Both the position numbers and the translations under genes were made by a program. From positions 1-64,000 of the forward strand of contig NZ_JBGQOM010000008.1 of NCBI RefSeq assembly GCF_052119645.1: a stretch of 64,000 nt of DNA, given 5' to 3'. Below the pieces are notes generated by a model. It did no database searches, was not told where the DNA came from, and saw only the letters and a program-made list of their open reading frames with translations. Positions 35,118 to 43,432 of this stretch are shown piece by piece. How positions within the stretch are numbered: the stretch's first letter is position 1; each line of letters begins with the position of its first letter. The stretch comes from Paraglaciecola sp030730205 (GTDB taxonomy: Bacteria; Pseudomonadota; Gammaproteobacteria; Enterobacterales; Alteromonadaceae).

Positions 35118-35432
35118 TTGCTTAAACAAGCCACGCTCTTTACACCTGCAATAACAGCAAGCACCTTGCTTATTCCACTGGTTGTCACCGGCCTATTTTC
35201 AAGTTTGGGCTTTGCTCAAGAACAGATCGGCCGGCAAAAAGGCGGATTAGACTTTGTGAGCCAACAGTTGGCAGAGCAAATGTTAAATCAAACCAAAGCC
35301 CTGAGTAATCCTGAATTAGTAAACGCACAAGCCAACTATTTTAGAGCGATGTATCTGGCTTTGATTGAAAGCGGTTTTACACAAGATGAAGCCTTAAAAA
35401 TTACTGTTGCAATGGTCTCAAAACATGACTAA
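35118..35432 (+). CDS. Small exported or membrane-anchored protein of unknown function
   Basis: 104 residues from a TTG start with AGAGG 7 nt upstream. A hydrophobic N-terminal segment (about residues 9-33, ending FSSLGFAQ) looks like a signal peptide or anchor. The rest is helical and charged (LDFVSQQLAEQMLNQTKAL; YLALIESGFTQDEALKITVA). I recognise no family. It lies between the NUP-cupin gene and the convergent adenine deaminase gene, inside the purine locus. The start and the reading frame are supported by the ribosome site and the plausible amphipathic composition. Confidence 0.65.
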   Translation: MLKQATLFTPAITASTLLIPLVVTGLFSSLGFAQEQIGRQKGGLDFVSQQLAEQMLNQTKALSNPELVNAQANYFRAMYLALIESGFTQDEALKITVAMVSKHD

Positions 35433-35526
35433 CTATACAACTTTAAGCCTTACTTAAGTCAAATTAGGGGCCAAATCTAGGAATTTTACACCCTTGAATT
35501 TGGCTACTGCCTTTACATGACTGAAC

Positions 35527-36525
35527 TTAAATGATTTTGGCCAGCCAGCTTTGTTTGACTTTTTCAGGTAAAAAACTCGCGCTAAAGCTATTTTTGACCA
35601 GTTGAACCAAATGGGATTTTTCGATAGGTAAATGATCAATTAATGCAAAATAGTTATCGTTAAGATAACCCCCGAAGTAACTGGGATCATCAGCATTTAC
35701 CGTAGCGACTAAGCCATGTTCAAGCAATTGTAGAATGTTATGTTCTGTCATGTGTCCAAACACCTTTAACTTGGTATTAGACAAGGGACAAACCGTTAAA
35801 GGAATTTGCTGCTTTACCAAATGGGCAACAAGTTTAGCATCTTCAATGCTGCGCACACCATGATCGATGCGATCAACGGCTAAGCTCTTGGTTGCCCCCC
35901 ACACATAAGCGGGTGGGCCTTCTTCTCCGGCGTGCGCAACCCGTTTCAAACCATAGGCTCTGGCTTTAGCAAATACCCGTTCAAACTTCTCAGGTGGATT
36001 GCCTAACTCTGAGCTATCCAATCCTACTGCGGTGATCATCGCTAAATAGTGTCGTGCCTCCTCGAGGGTCTGCATGGCACTTTCTTCACTTAAATGACGT
36101 AAAAACGACATAATCAACAAGCAAGATTGCCCCCATTCTTTTTCTGCTTGTTTGATGGCTCGGGCAAAACCGGGCATGAACACTTCAAAACCAATATTCC
36201 TTTGAGTATGGGTTTGCGGATCAAACATGATCTCAGCGTGCACTACGTTATCTTCACGGCACTTTTGTAAGTAGGCATACATGAGTTGATAAAAATCATC
36301 TTCATCACGCAATACAGAAGCGCCAAAGTAATACAGATCTAAAAAGCTCTGTAAATTATGAAAATCGTAAGCTGACCGCACTTCTTCTATGCTTGAATAG
36401 GGTAATTCGACGCCATGTTTAAGGGCTAAACTCATCATTAACTCAGGTTCAAGTGAACCTTCGATATGCAGATGAAGTTCAGCTTTGGGTACTCGACTGA
36501 CCCACTCTTTAAGCTCATTTTTCAT
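35527..36525 (-). CDS. Adenine deaminase (adenosine deaminase-like, type II)
   Basis: 332 residues. The amidohydrolase metal site HLHIEGSLEP is near residue 18. GLDSSELGNPPEKFERVF, the catalytic-Glu region HAGEEGPPAY and HGVRSIEDAKL follow, and near the C-terminus the NADDPSYFGGYLNDNY motif marks the adenine deaminase (AAH1-like) subgroup rather than adenosine deaminase. It converts adenine to hypoxanthine and ammonia in the cytoplasm. I chose the ATG at 36525, with AGGA 9 nt upstream; the frame extends to 36558 without a ribosome site. It is divergent from the hypoxanthine/guanine permease gene, which would supply or share its substrate class. Confidence 0.92.
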   Translation of the reverse strand: MKNELKEWVSRVPKAELHLHIEGSLEPELMMSLALKHGVELPYSSIEEVRSAYDFHNLQSFLDLYYFGASVLRDEDDFYQLMYAYLQKCREDNVVHAEIMFDPQTHTQRNIGFEVFMPGFARAIKQAEKEWGQSCLLIMSFLRHLSEESAMQTLEEARHYLAMITAVGLDSSELGNPPEKFERVFAKARAYGLKRVAHAGEEGPPAYVWGATKSLAVDRIDHGVRSIEDAKLVAHLVKQQIPLTVCPLSNTKLKVFGHMTEHNILQLLEHGLVATVNADDPSYFGGYLNDNYFALIDHLPIEKSHLVQLVKNSFSASFLPEKVKQSWLAKII

Positions 36526-36570
36526 TGTTCTATTCCTGACTGCATAACTGTTGAACATAATTATTTAAGA

Positions 36571-36606
36571 TGCACCAATAATGGATCAATGCACCATAAT
36601 GGAACT
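36571..36606. promoter_or_regulatory. Two NtrC-like half-site repeats between adenine deaminase and the AzgA-type permease
   Basis: TGCACCA-ATAA-TGGATCA (36571-36588, spacer 4) and TGCACCA-TAA-TGGAACT (36590-36606, spacer 3). Both have a perfect left NtrC half-site TGCACCA. They are about 205-240 bp upstream of the sigma54-like element at 36807 and close to the probable -35 region of the leftward adenine deaminase gene. They could therefore act on both genes. The rest of the 356-bp intergenic region has no gene. Confidence 0.45.
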
Positions 36607-36806
36607 CACTCTATCCGAATTTTAGACATTCGCGCTTTACCCAACTGTAAAATAGGGCCACTCTAGCCAAGAGTTGCTGTTTATCTGATCAGTTAGGGAT
36701 TATTTATCAAATATTGTGCTGCTTTAGTAAGCGGTTTTCGCTGACTTTATAGTTCATCATAAAATATTGTAGAGTTCAGCATAATTCGCACCAAAAAGTG
36801 GACTCA

Positions 36807-36823
36807 TTGGTCAGCATTTTGCA
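36807..36823 (+). promoter_or_regulatory. Sigma54-like promoter of the AzgA-type permease gene
   Basis: TTGGTCAGCATTTTGCA: GG and TTGC separated by exactly 10 nt. The predicted start site is near 36834, a 48-nt leader before the ATG. The -24 box is TTGGTCA rather than TTGGCAC, the same departure as at 27609. It overlaps a related near-palindrome, TGGACTCATTGGTCAG (36799-36814). Confidence 0.6.
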
Positions 36824-36881
36824 GAATAATTTTCATTAACCGCAAAACGGCTATTTAATAGCCTCATAAAGAGCAAATTGC

Positions 36882-38210
36882 ATGTCAAATTTCTTTGAAC
36901 GGATGTTTAAGCTTAAAGAACATAAAACAAACTTTAGAACTGAAGTCATAGCAGGTCTCACCACTTTTGCCGCGATGTCTTATGTCCTAGTTGTAAACCC
37001 TGGCATTTTATCTGCTGGTGGTATGCCCATAGAAGGCTTGATCACCGTAACGGCGCTAGCGGCCTGCATTGGCACCCTGTTGATGGCGTTGATGACAAAC
37101 TATCCTATCGCGATGGCACCAGGCATGGGTTTAAACGCTTTTTTTGCCTTTACTATCTGTTTGACTCGCGAAATTCCGTGGGACGCGGCATTAGGCATTG
37201 TCTTTTGGAACGGCGTATTGTTTTTACTGCTGTCTCTTAGTGGTGTTCGAACCAAAATTGCTGAAGCAATACCCGCAGCACTCAAAATTGGGGTGCAATG
37301 TGGCATTGGCTTATTTATCGCTTTCATCGGCTTAAAAAATGCGGGTATCGTTGTATCTAATCCAGCTACATTTGTCACCATTGGCGATTTATCAGAACCA
37401 GCAGCCCTTTTAGCTTTAGTCGGTATTCTGTTAACCATTGTTTTGGTCATCAAAAAAGTCACCGGTGCGATATTAATTTCAGTTCTAGTGCTCACCTTAA
37501 TTGGTGCTTTTATTCCGGTTGGAGACGGCTATTTAACCCAGCACACAGACAGTTTTATAGGCATGCCAGATAGTATCAGTACCACCTTCATGGCGATGGA
37601 TATTATGTATCCAATTGAACACCTTGCAGAAACATGGGATCTTATTTTTGCTTTGTTGTTCGTTAATATGTTTGACACCATCGGTACCCTAATAGGTGTT
37701 TCTCGCCGAGCTAACCTGCTTGACTCAGAGGGAAAGTTACCGAAAATGGGTAAGGCGATGAACGCTGATGCGGCTGCCAGTGTGGTTGGCGCTGCTATTG
37801 GCACATCACCAGTGACCTCTTATGTTGAATCTGCCGCAGGTGTATCGGCAGGTGGTCGTACTGGTTTGACTGCAGTTGTAGTCGCATTGTGTTTTTTACT
37901 GGCCTTGTTTTTCACCCCTCTCATGAAGGTAATCCCACTGATGGCGACTACCCCGGCACTTATCATGGTAGGGATTTTAATGATGGATTCCTTTAGGCAA
38001 TTAGACTTTGATGATATTACTGCCTTAGCCACAGCTTCAATGGCTTTATTGGCGATGCCCTTGACCTTTAGTATCAGTGAGGGGATCGCATTAGGTTTCA
38101 TTACTTATGTGGGCATTATGGTAGGAACAGGCCGTTATAAACAAGTGAGTACAATTACCTACATTATGGCGGCGGTCTTTATCTTGCGATACATCTTAGA
38201 TTTAAAATAA
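36882..38210 (+). CDS. AzgA/GhxP-type hypoxanthine-guanine(-adenine) permease
   Basis: 442 residues, about 12-14 membrane segments. It opens FRTEVIAGLTTFAAMSYVLV, the hallmark of the AzgA-like branch of NCS2. MAPGMGLNAFFAFTIC is near residue 79 and GTSPVTSYVESAAGVSAGGR near residue 306. These proteins import guanine, hypoxanthine or adenine by proton symport. Promoter elements suggest sigma54/NtrC control. It is divergent from adenine deaminase and belongs to the purine locus. Confidence 0.93.
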   Translation: MSNFFERMFKLKEHKTNFRTEVIAGLTTFAAMSYVLVVNPGILSAGGMPIEGLITVTALAACIGTLLMALMTNYPIAMAPGMGLNAFFAFTICLTREIPWDAALGIVFWNGVLFLLLSLSGVRTKIAEAIPAALKIGVQCGIGLFIAFIGLKNAGIVVSNPATFVTIGDLSEPAALLALVGILLTIVLVIKKVTGAILISVLVLTLIGAFIPVGDGYLTQHTDSFIGMPDSISTTFMAMDIMYPIEHLAETWDLIFALLFVNMFDTIGTLIGVSRRANLLDSEGKLPKMGKAMNADAAASVVGAAIGTSPVTSYVESAAGVSAGGRTGLTAVVVALCFLLALFFTPLMKVIPLMATTPALIMVGILMMDSFRQLDFDDITALATASMALLAMPLTFSISEGIALGFITYVGIMVGTGRYKQVSTITYIMAAVFILRYILDLK

Positions 38211-38244
38211 ATTCACAGGAAAAACAAAAAGGGAGTGATGAAGC

Positions 38245-38847
38245 TTAAAACCCTGCATTCATTCCCGCATCATTTTTAAGCCACAAAAATTCCATTTGTT
38301 TAGCGGTTTTTATAGCAAGCGCTTCGCTCTGTAAGCGACTGACTAAATATAATGTCATATCAATACCAGCTGAAATACCACCCGAGGTCACAATATGCTC
38401 GGCTTCAACCCAGCGCACATTCTTTTGTACCTTAAGCGTAGGAAAATCAATTTGTAACTGAGCTGCATCTTCCCAATGAGTGGTCACGGCTTGCTCCTTC
38501 AATACCCCAGCATGAGCAAGGAGAAATGCGCCGGTACAAACAGAAGCCACTATACGAGCACTCTTGGCCTGCTGTGCAATCCAATCAAGTACCGCCGATT
38601 TATGAATTTCCAGACTGTGATCGCCCCCAACAACAATAAGCACATCAAACTGTGGAGCATCACTAAAAACATAATCAGCTAGTACTTTGTACCCTGCTCT
38701 CGCAAGCACGACACCCGGTTTTTCCGCCACTAAACTAACATCAAAATACCGTGTACCACTGACTCGATTAGCCGTTGTTAGTACTTCAAATGGGCCAGAA
38801 AAATCCAAAACCTCAGCATTTTCATAAATATATATACCCACTTTCAT
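38245..38847 (-). CDS. DJ-1/PfpI-family protein (isonitrile hydratase-like)
   Basis: 200 residues. The nucleophile elbow SVCTGAFLLAHAG is near residue 102. FSGPFEVLTTANRV (about 16-29) and VTSGGISAGIDMTLYLVSRL (about 162-181) match the GlxA sensor/isonitrile hydratase branch of the DJ-1/PfpI superfamily. There is no HTH domain, so it is an enzyme or sensor rather than a regulator. AGGAA precedes the ATG. It is convergent with the AzgA permease and downstream of a small unknown gene. Substrate unknown. Confidence 0.85.
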   Translation of the reverse strand: MKVGIYIYENAEVLDFSGPFEVLTTANRVSGTRYFDVSLVAEKPGVVLARAGYKVLADYVFSDAPQFDVLIVVGGDHSLEIHKSAVLDWIAQQAKSARIVASVCTGAFLLAHAGVLKEQAVTTHWEDAAQLQIDFPTLKVQKNVRWVEAEHIVTSGGISAGIDMTLYLVSRLQSEALAIKTAKQMEFLWLKNDAGMNAGF

Positions 38848-38875
38848 GATTTATTCCTGCTCTTGTTTAACTCGA

Positions 38876-39157
38876 TTATGGCGCGAATTCCATGGCTTTT
38901 AGTATCTGAATGTTTCTTGTAAAGACTTGAGTGCATGTTCGATTATCAAAATGCCTCAACTTTTCATCAGTCAGTGCATCAATTTGCCCATTGGCTTCTT
39001 GCATGGACGCGGCAAACATATCAGGCATATTATCGATATCCTGACTTAAGCCAGTGACAAACAATGGTTTATTCAGCTGACTGTCGCTAACAGGCTCAGC
39101 ACCTATCACGGTAAACACACTTATTGAGATTTCAAGGACAACATTGATAACCCGCAT
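38876..39157 (-). CDS. Conserved-looking small protein of unknown function
   Basis: 93 residues with a good AAGGAAAA ribosome site before its ATG. The N-terminus is mildly hydrophobic (INVVLEISISVFTVIGAEPV) but not a clear signal peptide. The C-terminal half is acidic and helical with one Cys in FDNRTCTQVFTRN. I recognise no family. It lies 28 nt upstream of the DJ-1/PfpI gene, so the two are probably one transcript. Confidence 0.6.
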   Translation of the reverse strand: MRVINVVLEISISVFTVIGAEPVSDSQLNKPLFVTGLSQDIDNMPDMFAASMQEANGQIDALTDEKLRHFDNRTCTQVFTRNIQILKAMEFAP

Positions 39158-39201
39158 GGGATTTTCCTTGAACTAACTCGCCTCAAACAGCTAAACCCTG
39201 G

Positions 39202-39984
39202 CTATTTAGTATGATTGTTAGGGCTGATATTAAACAAGGTATAGAAGTTTTGAGTAGTGGCTTTGGCAAGCTCTTCTACTGTAATACCCTTTAACTGCGC
39301 GATGAATTCGCCAACTTCACGCACATAACCTGGCTGATTTTGTTTACCACGATAAGGCACGGGAGCCAACCAAGGTGAATCAGTTTCAATTAACAAGCGC
39401 TCTAATGGAATATGTTTAACTACCTCTTGTAACTCACTTGCTGTTTTGAAGGTAACGATGCCTGAGATTGAGATGTAAAAACCAAGTTCAATGGCCTCTT
39501 GGGCCATTTCCAAACTTTCAGTAAAACAATGTAATACCCCGATAGTGGCCTGATCTTTGTATTCTTTAAGCAAATTAATGGTGTCTTCACGGGCATCACG
39601 GGTATGGATGATCAAAGGCTTATTAAGCGCATTGGCGACCTTAATATGATCAATAAAAGATTGCAGCTGAACCTCTTTGGTATCAGCACTGTAAAAATAA
39701 TCAAGTCCTGTTTCACCTATCGCAACGACCTGCGGGTCGGCAGCGGTTTTTAACAAGGTATGATAATCGCAGGCCTCGTCTTGATGTAGGGGGTGCACAC
39801 CACAAGATACGGACACATTGTTTAAACCATTGATCTTATCCAACATGCTTGGAAAGTCTGCAACCGAGACACAAACACATAAAAAGTGTTCAACCCCCCT
39901 TTTTTCGGCAAAGTCTAATACGTCTCGTAATTCATCGGTGGATTTATCAAGCCTATCTAAATGGCAGTGGGAATCTACAAACAC
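39202..39984 (-). CDS. ycfH: TatD-family metal-dependent hydrolase (YcfH type)
   Basis: 260 residues. The metal site starts with VDSHCHLD at the N-terminus. GETGLDYFY is near residue 91, IIHTRDA near 123, LHCFTESL near 150 and the IETDSPWLAP motif near 200. TatD enzymes are deoxyribonucleases or D-aminoacyl hydrolases in DNA quality control. The GTG start at 39984 has AAAGGAAA just upstream. It ends the mltG-tmk-holB-ycfH run, the same order as in E. coli. Confidence 0.95.
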   Translation of the reverse strand: MFVDSHCHLDRLDKSTDELRDVLDFAEKRGVEHFLCVCVSVADFPSMLDKINGLNNVSVSCGVHPLHQDEACDYHTLLKTAADPQVVAIGETGLDYFYSADTKEVQLQSFIDHIKVANALNKPLIIHTRDAREDTINLLKEYKDQATIGVLHCFTESLEMAQEAIELGFYISISGIVTFKTASELQEVVKHIPLERLLIETDSPWLAPVPYRGKQNQPGYVREVGEFIAQLKGITVEELAKATTQNFYTLFNISPNNHTK

Positions 39985-40006
39985 AGGGTTTCCTTTGCAA
40001 TGAATG

Positions 40007-40900
40007 CTATTGGTTTTTAATAAGAGAGATATCGCTAAGGAGCTGATTTAATACCAGCACTTTATTTACACCTGGATTACGCACTCTTTTGACCGCTTTT
40101 ATGGCTTCTTGATGCAGTTGCCATAGTTGAGGACTCAACGAAGCGCGTTTTTTGACTGTTTGATGTAGCCAAAATTGTAACCAACTCAGTAATTTTTCTA
40201 CCTGTTCTTGCCAATCAGCTGCAAGTTTAGAAGGATTAATTTGCTGGGTCATTAATTGCTGCAAGCCTTGTTTGAAAGCCTCATAAGATACCCCCTGCTC
40301 TTGCTGTAACTCATCAAGTAAAATCAGTGGTGCATGGGCATAAAGCTGAACAAATTCTTCATCTACCGGATCTTGCCATTGTGTTAACAGCCATGACTGC
40401 GTTTGCGAAAGTGAAGGTGGCGGCATGAGGATGCGTTCACAGCGACTAATGATGGTAGGCAAAAGCCTTTCCGCTTTGTCTGTCACTAATAACAAAAAAG
40501 TATTACTGGTTGGTTCTTCGAGTGTTTTTAATAAAGCATTGGCGCTGGCTTCTGTCATGGTATGCGCGGCATAAATAATCAGAACCTTAGCCCCAGACAA
40601 TTGCGCAGAGCCACTGAGTTTTTTAATGGCATCACGAATTTGATCAACGCCAATTTGTTTTTCTGACAAGACCTCATGAAAATCCGGGTGACTGCCAGCA
40701 CGCTGGAGTAAACAGGATTGGCATTCACCGCACGCGTGATCAGGGCTACTTTTGGCACATAAAACATAAGATGCAAATTCTTTAGCAAATTCAGTTTTAC
40801 CTATTCCTAATGAACCTTGCAGTAATAAAGCATGATGCAACTTATTCGTGTGTTTACGTTTAGCAAGCTGCTGAAAAGTTGTTGTTAACCAAGGATACAT
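40007..40900 (-). CDS. holB: DNA polymerase III subunit delta'
   Basis: 297 residues. The AAA+ clamp-loader N-terminal part has LLQGSLGIGKTEFAKEFA near residue 28, with the P-loop present. A four-cysteine zinc site follows (CAKSSPDHACGECQSC, about 49-64). LLKTLEEPTSNTFLLLVTD (about 123) and TIISRCERI (about 150) match sensor 1 and the SRC arginine-finger motif. It is part of the clamp loader that places the beta ring on DNA. It directly abuts tmk. Confidence 0.95.
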   Translation of the reverse strand: MYPWLTTTFQQLAKRKHTNKLHHALLLQGSLGIGKTEFAKEFASYVLCAKSSPDHACGECQSCLLQRAGSHPDFHEVLSEKQIGVDQIRDAIKKLSGSAQLSGAKVLIIYAAHTMTEASANALLKTLEEPTSNTFLLLVTDKAERLLPTIISRCERILMPPPSLSQTQSWLLTQWQDPVDEEFVQLYAHAPLILLDELQQEQGVSYEAFKQGLQQLMTQQINPSKLAADWQEQVEKLLSWLQFWLHQTVKKRASLSPQLWQLHQEAIKAVKRVRNPGVNKVLVLNQLLSDISLIKNQ

Positions 40901-41542
40901 TTATGCCACCAAAAATTGCATAACGGCTTGACGTATCTGCTGGTGAACGTCAACCATCGTTTTCATGGTATCTATGATTACACATCGTTCGTCTTGTTTG
41001 GCTAAAGACAAATAACGCTCTCTGGTTCTAACAAAAAAATCGAGATGCTCATGCTCTATTCTATCAAGCTCACCTCGACCTCTGGCCCGTTTTAAACCTT
41101 CACTGGGTTCAACATCCATATAAAGAGTTAAGTCTGGTCTAAAATCTTTAAGGGTGATATCACGCAACGCATTCAGCATTTCACTTGCAACTTGCCTTCC
41201 ACCTCCCTGGTAGGCTTGTGATGACATATCATGACGATCACCTAATACCCACTTGCCCTGCTCAATCGCCGGAAAAATAACATTCTGTACAAGTTGCGCT
41301 CGGGCTGCATACATGAGCAGTAGTTCGGCTTCAATGGTCACTTTTTCATCACGCCAATTATGTTTAACACACTCTCTGATAGCTTCAGCCATAGGCGTGC
41401 CGCCCGGCTCTCGAGTCGTTATCAGGGTATGACCAGCGTCTTCAATAAGCTGTTTTACTATTACTACGGCGCTACTTTTACCTGCGCCTTCTAGTCCTTC
41501 AATAACAATAAACTTTCCTGAATTTTGCAATTCAACTCTCAC
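40901..41542 (-). CDS. tmk: Thymidylate kinase
   Basis: 213 residues. The P-loop is FIVIEGLEGAGKSS. The DR(H/S) motif occurs as LGDRHDMSSQAYQGGGRQV near residue 95, and the LID region RARGRGELDRIE near 148. It phosphorylates dTMP to dTDP. It is placed between mltG and holB, as in E. coli. Confidence 0.97.
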   Translation of the reverse strand: MRVELQNSGKFIVIEGLEGAGKSSAVVIVKQLIEDAGHTLITTREPGGTPMAEAIRECVKHNWRDEKVTIEAELLLMYAARAQLVQNVIFPAIEQGKWVLGDRHDMSSQAYQGGGRQVASEMLNALRDITLKDFRPDLTLYMDVEPSEGLKRARGRGELDRIEHEHLDFFVRTRERYLSLAKQDERCVIIDTMKTMVDVHQQIRQAVMQFLVA

Positions 41543-41550
41543 TTCTTGGG

Positions 41551-42561
41551 TTATTTAATTTTTAACTGATATTGGCGCACGGCTCTATTATGTTCTTGCA
41601 ACGTTAAAGAAAATTGATGGCTACCATCTCCTTTTGCAACAAAATACAACTCTTCAGTTGCCTGTGGCTGAAACGCCGCTTGAATAGCCAATTGACTGGC
41701 CATAGCAATGGCTGTCGGCGGTAAACCTTTAATAACATAAGTATTATACGGCGTTGGTGTTCTTAAGTCTTTGCGTTTTATGTCCCCATCAAAGTCATTA
41801 CCTAAGCCATAAATAACCGTCGGGTCAGTTTGTAAACGCATATTTTTATTTAAACGATTCACAAATACGCCGGCTATACGGGGCCTTTCTTGCGCTATGC
41901 CGGTCTCTTTTTCAATGATAGAAGCCATAATAAGCCCTTCAAAGGCACTGTGATAAGGCAGGTCTAAAGCGCGATTCTGCCATGCTTCATCTAACACTAG
42001 CTGGAGATTTTGATGAGCCATGGTAATGACCAAACTGGCGTTGCTGCCGTCAGCAAAATGATAGGTGTCAGGTAATAACCAACCTTCTAATGACTGACTA
42101 GGCAAATCACTCTCAAGCGCAGCAATGGTTTTCACCGTTTTATCATCAAAAATAAGTTGGGGGTGGCTCTGTAGCTGTAACATCCAGTCACGCCAACGCA
42201 AGCCTTCTACCAAACTGATAGAATAGAGCTTTTCTTTACCACTTATAAAGACCTGCAGAATTTGGCCTCTGTTCATTGATGGTAAAATTTCGTAAGTCCC
42301 CGCTTTGAATTTAGCGAGATGCGGACGAAGTTTAAATAAAACTTTGAATGCAGGACCATTTAACGTAACACCCTGCTTTTTTAAAGAGGTCAGCACCTGC
42401 ATAGCGCTTTGGCCTTTCGCAATTTTAAAGATCTGCGCTTGCCTAAGTCCGCTATTTTCGCTTAATTGTTGCTCTAGATAAAAATAAGCACCGAGTAACA
42501 CCAAACCCAGTACAAGTATCAATGAAAGAACTAACTTTACCCCTTTACGCCATCCTATCAT
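41551..42561 (-). CDS. mltG: Endolytic murein transglycosylase
   Basis: 336 residues. One N-terminal membrane anchor (about 10-30) precedes a LysM-like subdomain and the YceG catalytic domain. The catalytic Glu lies in IMASIIEKETGIAQERPRIAG (the ASIIEKE motif, near residue 217), followed by VFVNRLNKNMRLQTDPTVIYG and TPYNTYVIKGLPPTAIAMAS. It cleaves nascent peptidoglycan glycan strands and so limits their length. It starts 9 nt after pabC. Confidence 0.96.
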   Translation of the reverse strand: MIGWRKGVKLVLSLILVLGLVLLGAYFYLEQQLSENSGLRQAQIFKIAKGQSAMQVLTSLKKQGVTLNGPAFKVLFKLRPHLAKFKAGTYEILPSMNRGQILQVFISGKEKLYSISLVEGLRWRDWMLQLQSHPQLIFDDKTVKTIAALESDLPSQSLEGWLLPDTYHFADGSNASLVITMAHQNLQLVLDEAWQNRALDLPYHSAFEGLIMASIIEKETGIAQERPRIAGVFVNRLNKNMRLQTDPTVIYGLGNDFDGDIKRKDLRTPTPYNTYVIKGLPPTAIAMASQLAIQAAFQPQATEELYFVAKGDGSHQFSLTLQEHNRAVRQYQLKIK

Positions 42562-42570
42562 CCTTGATAC

Positions 42571-43410
42571 CTACTCATGACTCAGTGCTTCTGTCACTAA
42601 TATCTGTAGTTTTTTCACCTGCTGACAAGAAAATTGCCAACGGTGGTGGCCATCGTGACTTTGTAATGACACAACTGGGACTATTTGCATCAGTGAATTA
42701 CAAATAAACATTTCTTGTGCGACAAAATTCTTATTAAACAGTGAATTAACTTTTTTCACCGGTTGATTATTAACCGCTAACACAGTACAAATTTGGTTAC
42801 GCATAACGCCTACTACCCCGCATTCATCCAGCTTCGGCGTGTACCACTGATCATCGTGCCACCAAAATATATTACCTGCGCTGCTTTCAACAATTTCATT
42901 ATCACTATTGCAAACCAGCGCATCGTCGAATTCACTTGAGGTTAATTGTTGTTTGATGAGCACCTGCTCTAAACGATTTAAATGTTTAATACCTGCAAGT
43001 AAGGGTTGTTTTCCTAGCTTAACCGAGCTTGAAACTAACTTTATTCCTTTGCTTTGCCATTCTTTATAATGATGTGGAAAGTCGTGACTTGAAATAAGGT
43101 AATTAGGATTGGTTACGCCACAAGGACTATAACCTCGACCACCACTGCCACGGGTAACAATTACTTTGAGCACGCCTTTTAATAATGTAGAATTTTGATT
43201 AACAAGGTGTTGTGCGGAATCACTTAATTCTTGCCACTGATTAAAGTCTATTCCTAATCTGCTGCAATCCTGTTTAAGTCTCGCTAAGTGTAAGGGCCAT
43301 GCCAATAGCTTACCTTGTGCAAACACTAAGGTAGTAAAGCAGCCATCTCCATAGTGTAAGGCCCTATCTTTCGCTGAAATAAAATGTTGACTATGCCCGT
43401 TAATAATCAT
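42571..43410 (-). CDS. pabC: Aminodeoxychorismate lyase
   Basis: 279 residues, fold-type IV PLP enzyme. DRALHYGDGCFTTLVFAQGK is near the N-terminus, the PLP lysine in GIKHLNRLEQVLIKQQ (about 138-153), and ALVCNSDNEIVESSAGNIFW (about 162-181) is the cofactor-binding segment. It releases p-aminobenzoate and pyruvate for folate synthesis. The ATG at 43410 is preferred to the TTG one codon earlier. Confidence 0.94.
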   Translation of the reverse strand: MIINGHSQHFISAKDRALHYGDGCFTTLVFAQGKLLAWPLHLARLKQDCSRLGIDFNQWQELSDSAQHLVNQNSTLLKGVLKVIVTRGSGGRGYSPCGVTNPNYLISSHDFPHHYKEWQSKGIKLVSSSVKLGKQPLLAGIKHLNRLEQVLIKQQLTSSEFDDALVCNSDNEIVESSAGNIFWWHDDQWYTPKLDECGVVGVMRNQICTVLAVNNQPVKKVNSLFNKNFVAQEMFICNSLMQIVPVVSLQSHDGHHRWQFSCQQVKKLQILVTEALSHE

Positions 43411-43432
43411 CAATGTACTTACTACCTCACAT

